DNA from: Planctomycetota bacterium
Lineage (GTDB): Bacteria; Planctomycetota; PLA2
Assembly: GCA_021776735.1 (NCBI GenBank)
Contig: JAJFFH010000037.1
Coordinates: forward strand, 240,276 to 304,275
Direction of reading: 5' to 3'
DNA length: 64,000 bases
The notes under the pieces: generated by a model
Databases searched by the model: none
What the model was told of the DNA's origin: nothing
What the model saw: the letters and a program-made list of their open reading frames with translations, nothing else
Shown here: piece by piece, positions 53,045 to 61,000 of the stretch
Layout: every line of letters begins with the position of its first letter
Numbering within the stretch: position 1 is the stretch's first letter
Made by a program: the position numbers and the translations under genes

Positions 53045-53120
53045 CGGCCTGTAGCTGAGCAGTGCAAGCATCCCGCTGATAACGGGACGGACGCAGGTGC
53101 AAATCCTGCCGGGCCGACCA
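53045..53120 (+). tRNA. tRNA-Ile(GAT) with altered elbow
   Basis: Acceptor CGGCCTG/CGGGCCG, anticodon loop CTGATAA. The D loop GAGCAGTGCA has AG instead of GG, and the T loop is TGCAAAT. Encoded CCA. Confidence 0.85.
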
Positions 53121-53134
53121 TGAAAACACGACAC

Positions 53135-53209
53135 GGGTCCGTAGCTCAATCGGCAGAGTACCCGATTCGTAATCGGGCGATGCGGGTTCGATTCCCGCCC
53201 GGGGCTCCA
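53135..53209 (+). tRNA. tRNA-Thr(CGT) with mispaired acceptor
   Basis: Good D arm, anticodon loop TTCGTAA, T arm GCGGG-TTCGATT-CCCGC and encoded CCA. The acceptor strands GGGTCCG and CCGGGGC pair at only four of seven positions. It is the last of the array. Confidence 0.65.
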
Positions 53210-53228
53210 CGCCCTATCATGGCGCCAC

Positions 53229-54062
53229 ATGGGCCAGCCGTTTCGAGTAGTCCGCGTCGTCGCGCGCTCCTACATGGCGTGGTGGTGCGACCTTCCGCTC
53301 GTCCTCGGCCTCACGTTTGTCGTCAACATACCGCTCATCGGCTACAGCATCTTCCGTGTTCTCCGGCCCATTGAGTACGAACCCGTCGCGCTGGACGAAG
53401 ACGGCTCGATCGTCGCGACGCTCACGCTGTACATGTCCTTCATCGGCATGTGGCTCGCCTACGGACTGATCGCCCGGATGGCGGAGGCCGTGGTCATCTT
53501 CGCGGTCTACCGGCGACAGCAGGGCAAGACACCCACGCTCACGGGGAGCTTGCGCGGCGCATTGCGGAGACTGGGGCCGGTCCTTCGCGTAGCGTTGGCG
53601 CTGTTCGTGGTCGACCTCGCGCTGTTGGTGTTGTTGTCCAACATCCTCTTCGTGCAGTACGAGGCGGTAACCCTCCCGCACTACGTGTTTTTTTGGACCG
53701 CAATCCGCTTCTTCGTGAAGCTTGTGCTGTGCCCGTTCTGGATCGCGATCCCCATGGCGGTGGTGAAACAGCGTGCCGGGGAACCTCGCCGTGGAATCCT
53801 GCGCCGGAGCTGGTCGCTCACGCGGGGCCGACGGCTGCGGATCCTCGCGATCGTCGCCCTCGCCTTCGCCCTCCAACATGGAACGACTTGGTTCCTGGCC
53901 CGTCAAACAACGCTGGGCGAGTGGGCGACTCTCTTCGCGTTCACGCTGGCCGGCCTCGTGGTTTCGTCGTTCTCCGCCGTGCTCGCCGTGATTGGCTATC
54001 AGGCGCTTCGGCTCGACAAGGAGGGCATCGATGTTGTCCGGTTGGAGAACGTCTTCGCCTGA
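53229..54062 (+). CDS. Multi-pass membrane protein
   Basis: This 277-residue protein has about six hydrophobic segments (for example L-P-L-V-L-G-L-T-F-V-V-N-I-P near 22, V-A-L-A-L-F-V-V-D-L-A-L-L-V-L-L near 120 and F-A-F-T-L-A-G-L-V-V near 237) and a basic loop R-R-S-W-S-L-T-R-G-R-R. The layout resembles glycerophosphoryl- or DUF975-type membrane proteins, but no residue set is decisive. It starts 19 bp after the last tRNA. Function unknown. Confidence 0.7.
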   Translation: MGQPFRVVRVVARSYMAWWCDLPLVLGLTFVVNIPLIGYSIFRVLRPIEYEPVALDEDGSIVATLTLYMSFIGMWLAYGLIARMAEAVVIFAVYRRQQGKTPTLTGSLRGALRRLGPVLRVALALFVVDLALLVLLSNILFVQYEAVTLPHYVFFWTAIRFFVKLVLCPFWIAIPMAVVKQRAGEPRRGILRRSWSLTRGRRLRILAIVALAFALQHGTTWFLARQTTLGEWATLFAFTLAGLVVSSFSAVLAVIGYQALRLDKEGIDVVRLENVFA

Positions 54063-54077
54063 CCCGGACCACGCCCG

Positions 54078-54497
54078 CTACGCGTACACGAAATCAATCG
54101 GGGCTTCGGTGTTCGCGTGAAGGCTGCGATGCACCGGGCAGCCGCGTCCGGCGGCCTCCAGCACTTGGCGGTCCGTGTCCGACAGCGACGCCGGCAACCA
54201 AACCGTCAGGCCAAGGCGTCCGATGCGGCGGTGCGGGTCCGCGGCCATCTCCTTCGTCACCCGAAAGCGCATCGCGCTCACGTCCAGGCCGCGGCTTTCG
54301 GCAGCGATCGCGATGATCGTCGGGACGCAGGTACCCAGCGCGGTCGCCACGAGATCGGTCGGCGAGAAGCTCTCGCCCTGACCGTGGTTGTCCGCGGGCG
54401 CGTCGGTGATCAACTCCCTCCCGGACGGCCCATGGACCGCGCGGACGCGCAGTTGTCCTTCGTAACGGCCCTCGATCGCGACGACGTGTTTGCCCAT
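54078..54497 (-). CDS. OsmC family peroxiredoxin-like protein
   Basis: This 139-residue protein starts at MGKHVVAIEGRYEGQL. The OsmC/Ohr-type layout has one Cys in A-L-G-T-C-V-P-T near 56 and a second in G-R-G-C-P-V-H-R near 120, both conserved reactive cysteines, with the S-P-T-D-L-V-A-T-A-L motif between. Such proteins reduce organic peroxides or act in sulfur handling. It is convergent with the membrane protein gene. Confidence 0.9.
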   Translation of the reverse strand: MGKHVVAIEGRYEGQLRVRAVHGPSGRELITDAPADNHGQGESFSPTDLVATALGTCVPTIIAIAAESRGLDVSAMRFRVTKEMAADPHRRIGRLGLTVWLPASLSDTDRQVLEAAGRGCPVHRSLHANTEAPIDFVYA

Positions 54498-54538
54498 GCG
54501 TCGATTATCCCGCGACGTTCGAGCAATAGGGACGACGG

Positions 54539-55399
54539 TTACCGGATGTCCTCGTACGGATCCTCGATCCCGTCGTCTTCTTCTTCCGGCTGAGCCGCGT
54601 TCCAGGCCAAAAGCATCGCCGTCCCAAGCACCATCGTGAACAGCGCCGCACTCGCCCATCGCGGGCGGCGCCAGACCAGCGCCACCGGAGCGAGCGCAAA
54701 CAGCAAGGCGCTCCACGGTGCGAGCTCGCCGTAGTACACCGCGCAGATCAAGACGGTGCTCGACAAGATCGTGGTGACGGCCACCGCACCGGCGCCGAGG
54801 CTCTTGTCCTTCATGATGAGCCCAAACAAGACGCAGGGGCCGAGTGCCGCGGCCAACGCCGCTGCGAACTGGCCGAGCAGCGCGCTCGCGCCCCAGTCGG
54901 AGACGGCGAGGCTCACGGCGCCCGCGTAGATCATCAAAAACAGCGGAATCGACACGCCGGGCCTGCGGCGCGCGGCGCCATCGAGGATCTTCCAGACGAC
55001 GAACATCGCGACGGCGAGTCCGCACAGCAAGGTCATGCGCTCGTGATCGTCCGGCCACTTGTTGGGAGCCCACTTCCCAAGCAACAACCACACAACGACC
55101 GCACTCGCGCCCAGCGGCAAAAGCCAGCGAAGAATCGCGGGAACGCGCCGGACCGAAAGCAGAACACCAAGCAGGGCGCCGCCGACGGCGCAGTGCAGCG
55201 CGAACCGCGTCGCGTCGGCCGGGATGAGTTTCGGCCACTTATCCAGGGCCAGCCGGAACGTGGCGGCGAAGCCGGCCCCGATCGCGATGCCACCGGGCCA
55301 GTCCTGCCGCCGCCAGCGCCAGGTCGCAAAGAGAACGAGGCCACTGACAACGCCCGCAGCCGCGATGTCGTAGAAGTGCTCGATCGGCGGAAGGGTCAT
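54539..55399 (-). CDS. Eight-helix membrane protein of unknown function
   Basis: This 286-residue protein has about eight transmembrane segments (for example F-A-L-H-C-A-V-G-G-A-L-L-G-V-L-L near 68, L-L-P-L-G-A-S-A-V-V-V-W-L-L-L near 92) and an acidic C-terminal tail E-E-E-D-D-G-I-E-D-P-Y-E-D. No family is recognised. It lies 15 bp after the YceI gene in the same direction, so both may be cotranscribed. Confidence 0.7.
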   Translation of the reverse strand: MTLPPIEHFYDIAAAGVVSGLVLFATWRWRRQDWPGGIAIGAGFAATFRLALDKWPKLIPADATRFALHCAVGGALLGVLLSVRRVPAILRWLLPLGASAVVVWLLLGKWAPNKWPDDHERMTLLCGLAVAMFVVWKILDGAARRRPGVSIPLFLMIYAGAVSLAVSDWGASALLGQFAAALAAALGPCVLFGLIMKDKSLGAGAVAVTTILSSTVLICAVYYGELAPWSALLFALAPVALVWRRPRWASAALFTMVLGTAMLLAWNAAQPEEEDDGIEDPYEDIR

Positions 55400-55414
55400 G
55401 CGCTCGTTTGACCG

Positions 55415-55990
55415 CTACTTGTGGAGACCTTCGATACCGAGGAGGAGCGTGATCTCGTCGCCCAGCGCCTCGGGGCGCCACGACATGCCGTAAGCCTTGC
55501 GGCTGATCGTGAACTCACCCTCGAAACCGGTGCGCAGTCCGCCCATCACGTCCTTGGTGCCGATGCGCTTGAGCGGTACGGTGATCTGCTTCGAAACACC
55601 GCGCAATGTAAACGTCCCTTTCGCCTCGTAGCGGTCGCCGTTCTTGGCGAGCTTGCCCTTGAACGTGACCTTGGGGAACTGTTTCGCGCTCAGAAAATCG
55701 GGGCCTCTCAGGTGGTCATCCCGCTTCTTGTTCGCGGAATCGATGCTGGCCGCGTCCACCACGAGATCGATGGCGCCGCTTCCGGCGTCATCAACCGTGA
55801 AACCGCCGGAGACCTTGTTGAAGCGGCCATAGAACGTCGAAACGTGCACATGGGAGATCTTGAAGATGACGAAGGAGTGCACGCTGTCGACCGCGAACGT
55901 GGTCTCACCCTCGGCCGACTCGGTCGGATCCGAAAAGTACGTGAGCACGCCCAGGGTGGCGACGATGAGGAACGAAAAGCCGATGCGCAT
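55415..55990 (-). CDS. YceI family periplasmic protein
   Basis: This 191-residue protein starts at MRIGFSFLIVATLGVLT after a GGAGAG ribosome site. A signal or anchor segment (about 4-18) precedes a complete YceI lipocalin-like barrel: F-A-V-D-S-V-H-S-F-V-I-F-K-I-S-H, G-R-F-N-K-V-S-G-G-F, F-P-K-V-T-F-K-G-K-L and L-R-G-V-S-K-Q-I-T-V-P. These proteins bind isoprenoid lipids in the periplasm. It lies upstream of the eight-helix membrane protein gene. Confidence 0.93.
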   Translation of the reverse strand: MRIGFSFLIVATLGVLTYFSDPTESAEGETTFAVDSVHSFVIFKISHVHVSTFYGRFNKVSGGFTVDDAGSGAIDLVVDAASIDSANKKRDDHLRGPDFLSAKQFPKVTFKGKLAKNGDRYEAKGTFTLRGVSKQITVPLKRIGTKDVMGGLRTGFEGEFTISRKAYGMSWRPEALGDEITLLLGIEGLHK

Positions 55991-56176
55991 GGGTCTCTCC
56001 AGAAATGGGGTTGCGGCGTGCCGTGCAGACGCCGTGCCGTAGGTTGATACGCCCGCGCGCCGACGAATCTGACGCAAACCGGGCAAGTCGCGCACGATAA
56101 CGGCAAGCGGCGGCACCGCGCAGTGTTCGACGCTCGACCGGATCGGTCCGGCCACCGGCCCGGCTACACTGGGCGA

Positions 56177-57715
56177 ATGCGCGTTCTCACCTGCATCGCC
56201 GTCCTTGGCTTTACCGTTTCCGTTTCGGCCGAACCCAAGCCCGATCCCGCGACCGCCCACCTGCCCGCCGACGCCGTCATTATGATCCGCATCGCGTCGC
56301 TCGACCGGCTCGACGAGATCGGCAACCTGCGCGGCGTCAAGGGGGCGCGCGGGAGACGGCGCTGGTCAGACGCGCTGTTGCGGGAGTTCTTTCGGCGCCC
56401 CAACGTGCCGGTGAACCGCAAGGCGCCGGTGTATTTGTCATACGGCGACGACAGAAAGGCCGCGATGTTTCCGCTCCCTGAAGGAGCGGCGCCCGAGCGG
56501 CTCACGGTCCGACATGGGTTCCTGATCGGGGCCGACTCGCGTGGAGGCGTGAACTGGGTGCCTCGCCGCCAGCCGGTGATGTTTCCCGCGGGTGACTTCA
56601 GTCTCGTCGTGCGATTGGGCGCGCTGATCGACCAGAATCGCGCCTTGATCGACGAGTTCGCGATGCGGGACCCGGGTCAGCTCGAAGCGATGGGTGTTCC
56701 CGCGGTCGCCGTCGCCGCCTTGCGCGTAAACCAGTCATTCATGCGGAAGGCATTTAACGGAGTCGACGAGTTTCGCTACGGACTCACGTTCGACGGCGAA
56801 TCCGTCGTCAGTAGCGGCAGCCTCACGGCGCGTCCCGGCTCGGCGATGGCGCGCGCGTTTGCCACAGCGGCGGCGGCGGCCGGCCCGGCGCACGATCTTG
56901 CGCGCTTTCTTCCCCGCGAGGCGTTGTACGTCTCGGAGTCGAGCGGCGTCGCGGTCCGCGCCGACGCATTGCTCATGGAGTTACTCGAAGCGGAACTGGG
57001 CAAGGACGCCGGCCGCTGCGTGAACGCGCTTCTCTCCCCCGCCCTGCTCTTCCGCGAACACCTCACCGGCCGTGCCGCGTCCGCCGTCGATATCCGCAAC
57101 ATCCTGGCACCCGGAACGTCGTCCTTCTGGGAGCTGAAGCCGGGCACGCCGATCGAGCAGGCACTCGTGAAGTTCGATGTCGCCCCGCTCAACGCGCGAC
57201 TCAAGGCGCTGGCAATCCCGGCGCGGTTCGTCTACGACGCCTCGATCGCAAAACAGGCGGGCGTGGCAATTCATCGCCTGCAACTCAAGATCGACCACCC
57301 ACAGTTCGCGGCCCTCGCCAGCCAACGCAAGTTCTGCCTCGCGGCGACGAACGGGCTCTTTCTCAGCTACGGAGGCATGGACGCCGTACGCGGTATCCGA
57401 CGCCTCATCTCACGGAGCGGCACCGACGGCAAGCGCGACCATCCGCATCTCGTCGCGATGAAGCGCCTGATGCCGAACCGCCACGCGGGCCTGTCGTTCA
57501 ACCTCGGCGCGCTCAAACCACTCGCCGGCCTGGCCGCCTCCTTCGTCCCGGAGCTCGCCGACTTCGTGCGCTCGCTCCCGGGCGAGATATACCTGTCCAC
57601 GGCGATCCGCCTGGAACGGACGGCGATGCACTTTCGGGGTGACTGGTCGCTCAAGACCATCCTGGACCTGCTCGAAGCGGAGCAAGAGCAGGACGAAAAG
57701 CAGCGCAGGAGGTAG
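56177..57715 (+). CDS. Secreted protein of unknown family
   Basis: This encodes 512 residues from ATG 56177 (MRVLTCIAVLGFTVSVSA), with a signal peptide. The body has mixed alpha/beta sequence: A-D-A-V-I-M-I-R-I-A-S-L-D-R-L near 30, F-R-Y-G-L-T-F-D-G-E-S-V-V-S-S-G near 205 and a C-terminal A-G-L-S-F-N-L-G-A-L. It resembles DUF3352-like exported proteins that share the A-D-A-x-x-x-x-x-x opening. A dispersed repeat reads E-R-T-A-M near residue 482. Function unknown. Confidence 0.7.
   Translation: MRVLTCIAVLGFTVSVSAEPKPDPATAHLPADAVIMIRIASLDRLDEIGNLRGVKGARGRRRWSDALLREFFRRPNVPVNRKAPVYLSYGDDRKAAMFPLPEGAAPERLTVRHGFLIGADSRGGVNWVPRRQPVMFPAGDFSLVVRLGALIDQNRALIDEFAMRDPGQLEAMGVPAVAVAALRVNQSFMRKAFNGVDEFRYGLTFDGESVVSSGSLTARPGSAMARAFATAAAAAGPAHDLARFLPREALYVSESSGVAVRADALLMELLEAELGKDAGRCVNALLSPALLFREHLTGRAASAVDIRNILAPGTSSFWELKPGTPIEQALVKFDVAPLNARLKALAIPARFVYDASIAKQAGVAIHRLQLKIDHPQFAALASQRKFCLAATNGLFLSYGGMDAVRGIRRLISRSGTDGKRDHPHLVAMKRLMPNRHAGLSFNLGALKPLAGLAASFVPELADFVRSLPGEIYLSTAIRLERTAMHFRGDWSLKTILDLLEAEQEQDEKQRRR
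57616..57628 (+). repeat. ACGGACGGCGATG dispersed repeat
   Basis: Exact core, sense in the secreted protein gene but in another frame. It encodes E-R-T-A-M. Confidence 0.75.
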
Positions 57716-57725
57716 ACCGGCGGCC

Positions 57726-57971
57726 CTACGGGTTGACCGCCACGAAACGCAAAACAAACGCCAGCACGACCACGAGCATCACGACGGCGACGATCCACTC
57801 CGTCGCATGGCCCGTTCGACGCTGCCGACACGACCGCGTGCGACGGAGCACCGGCCCCGCCGGTTGTGCTCCACCCTCCGTCTTCTTGCGACTGCGCCGA
57901 CGCCTCCACGAACGGTTTTGCCGCTCGGCCGCGCGCGCAATCTGACGCGTCCGGACTCCACGCATGATCAT
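57726..57971 (-). CDS. Small tail-anchored basic protein
   Basis: This frame encodes 81 residues, from M-I-M-R-G-V; a start at the second Met is also possible. A very basic N half (R-R-R-R-S-R-K-K) ends in one hydrophobic segment (WIVAVVMLVVVLAFVLRFVA). It lies in the 296 bp between the secreted gene and alpha-2-macroglobulin. It may be a real small membrane protein, but Arg-rich frames also arise by chance at this GC content. Confidence 0.4.
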   Translation of the reverse strand: MIMRGVRTRQIARAAERQNRSWRRRRSRKKTEGGAQPAGPVLRRTRSCRQRRTGHATEWIVAVVMLVVVLAFVLRFVAVNP

Positions 57972-58011
57972 GTCCACGCCTACCCACGGGGCCGCAGACA
58001 TATTCGAATCC

Positions 58012-61000
58012 CTACCGGACTTGCACGCGCAGAGGCGAAGAAAACGCCTCCCGGTCGGGGTTGTACATGTCAAAAACCTGCACCGGCGTCGCCCGAAACG
58101 TCCCCGCGGTCGTCGCCGTCAAGGGAATCTCGACCGAGTAGTGGCCCTTCTCGAGCACCGTCGCCGCCAGCTCCGCCGCATCGTCAAACAGCGCCGCGCG
58201 CCCAAAGATCCACTCGTCATACACGATCGGCCGGCCGTTCGGCTCCAACCCCGCGGGCAACGGCACGCGCATCATGACGTAACGCGCATCCCGCTCCGCC
58301 GCGATCTCAACCACGAGCATCAACCGGTCGCCGCGCGCCAACACCGCACCGTCAGGCAACCGTTTGCCGTCGCGCTCGAGCCGTCGCGCCACCGTCCAAA
58401 AGGCATCGCCGTCCGTACGCTTTTTCTCAGAGTCGCGATAGCGCAAGACAGCAGAGGCATACACTCCCTTCGGCGTCAGCGTACGGACGGCGATTTCATT
58501 GCGCTGTTGCGCCGGTACGACGGCGCGGCCCGCCTGGAGCTTGACCGGCTTGCCGTTGACCGTGACCGAAACGTCGGGCCGTTTTGTCTTGAGTCCCAAC
58601 TCGACAAGCGCGGTCACGACATGCGCCGTGTCGAGCGTCGAGTACCACTTGGTGCCCCGGCGCTGGCGCAACAGCCAATCGACGGCCTTGCGGATGCGCG
58701 GGTCGTCGGGGTTGGCCTTGTGCAGCGCGCGCAAGACCAGCGCGACGTTTGCGATGTCCTCGGGGCCATGGTCATCCGCGAGTTCCAGCTTGAGCCCGCG
58801 CGCGGCGGCGCGATGCCCGGCAAGAACAAGATAGGCGTGATCGACCGGCGTGTGCGCACGCGGCGCGGCGGTCTTCTTGCCCGCGAGATGCAACGCGTAG
58901 GTCCGAAACGGATCGGGCTCCATTTCTTCCAGCCGCTCGACACCAAGGGCGAGCGTCTTGGGATCGATCGCAAAGCCCGCGTCGCGCGCGCGGCACAGAC
59001 CCATGACGACGTACGCGGTCATGAGCGGATCGGTCTCGTCGTTTTTCCACCAGCCCCAGCCGAAGTCCTCGTGCTGAAAGTCGTAGAGGCGCTGCAAACC
59101 CGCCTGCACCATGTCCGGGATTCGCCGGGCAAACGCATCGTCCTTGCCGAGCGCGCGGTATGCGACAACCGCGGGCAAAAAGCGCGACATGGTCTGCTCG
59201 ACACAACCGTATGGATAGCGCGCCAGGTAGGGTAGAGCCTGGCGCACGGCATCGCCCGCCGACGAAACGACGATCTCGAGTTCACCGCCGTCAACCGGAG
59301 ATTGGAGAGTGGCGCTCCAGGTTCCCTCGACCGCACCGGCCGCGCGCACGCGGCGCTCGATCTTCGGCGAGCGAACCGGCAGGGTGACTTGGGCCGCGTC
59401 GGATTCCGCCCGGGCGAACGCCGCAAACCCGAGCTGCGCCGAGCCGGTCCGGGGCGCGCGCACCTTCCAATTCATGCGCACCTTGCCCCCCGCCGGGATC
59501 ATCGCCGTCCGTTTGCTCCCTTCAATCGACAGCCCCTTCGCCTCGCAACGGATGGTGAATTCCTGCGGTTTGTCCAGGTTGTTGTGAACGATCGCACCCA
59601 CCGTCGCCTCGTCGCCGACGGTCAGGAATCGCGGGGCCACCGGGCGCACGACCACGGACTTGCGCGTGCGCACTTCCGAACGGCCCTGCCCGAAACGGTC
59701 GGTACCGTGGATCGCGCGCGCCACCAGCCGCCACCGGGTCAGCGAATCCGGCGTGGTGACGTTTACGATTGCGCGACCGTCGGCGCCCGCGATCATGCGG
59801 CCGGTCCAGTGCAGCGTGTCGGGAAAAAACCTGCGCGTGGTCACGGCGGCGGCGCCCGGAGGGACCTCGAACGCAACCATCGCCTCGGTTTGACCACCAA
59901 AGAGCGGGACTTCGCTGTCCTCGTCTTCACGATCGTCGCGGCGCAGCGTGCCCCAAGCGTCATCGCTGAAGCCCGCCAGCGAATGCAGTCCCTTCGCGCG
60001 CCGAAGAAACGTCGGCAGCATGTCGGGCACGGTGTCCTTCGCGATATCGAAGATCGACTCGTCCACGATCGCGAGTTCGATCTCGGCGCCGGGCACCGCG
60101 CGCACGACCACGGTGGCGCGCTCGCGCGGGGCGTACTCGGCCTTGTCGGTCTCGATCGTCACCGGAATCAGCCTGCTCTCGGGGCAAACAAAGACCTCGA
60201 AGCCGCCGCTCAACGACTCAAGCCCACCCCACGCGTTCAACTTCACGATCACGTTCGGGGCGTGCGCGGCGGTCGCCGGGACTTCGATCACCTGCGCGCG
60301 TTTCGTGAGCCGGATGACGCGGGCGTCGTGAATCTTGTCCCCTTCGACGGTGAGCAGACACGCCTGCGGCGCGTCGGAGTTGAGCACCATGAAACGCATC
60401 GTCTCGCCAGGACGATAAATACGACGCTCTGGTATGACCTCGATGGGCCCCCCGGCACTCTCGTCCGGATCCCACGCATGCGCCGCGCGCGGACCGGCGA
60501 CCCAGACCTCCGAGCGATCGCTGGCGGTGTGGCCGGCGTCGTCTTGCGCACGTACGCGCAGGCGCAGACGTCCGGAGCGGCGCAGCGTCACGTCGGCGTG
60601 GGCAACACCGTCCGCGCCGGTCATCAAGGTCTGCCGAAACACGCTCTCGAACTCGAATTGGTCCTCGTCGTGGTCCGGAGTGTTCAGGAACGCGGAGAGT
60701 TCGACCTTTCGGTTGGCGAGCGGCTTGCCGGCGTGGTCCGTAACGTGCGCGAACAGGCGCGCGATCGCGCCCTTCTCGAAGAACATCTTGTCGAAGCCGG
60801 CCTCGACAGCGAGGGCCGACCGGCGGATACTCAGCGTCTTCTTTGTGCTGACCACCTGGTCGCTTTCGTCTGTCAGCGCGGCGAAGACATCGTAGGAAGC
60901 GTTGCCGCCGTCCGGATCCACGTCGAACTCGAACTCGAGCACCCCCTCGGCATTCGTTTCTCCCTCTCCGTCGCCGACCAGGCCCTCGTTCTCGAGGTCG

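Noticed and set aside
51795..53209. A selenocysteine tRNA in the array
   Set aside because: None of the 14 has a TCA anticodon or the long acceptor and variable arms of tRNA-Sec. It must be elsewhere if the in-frame TGA codons are read.
56194..56206. A one-mismatch match to the word in a signal peptide gene
   Set aside because: No AAGC prefix on the proper side, and the residues C-I-A-V-L-G fit an ordinary signal peptide. It could be real, but I left it out.
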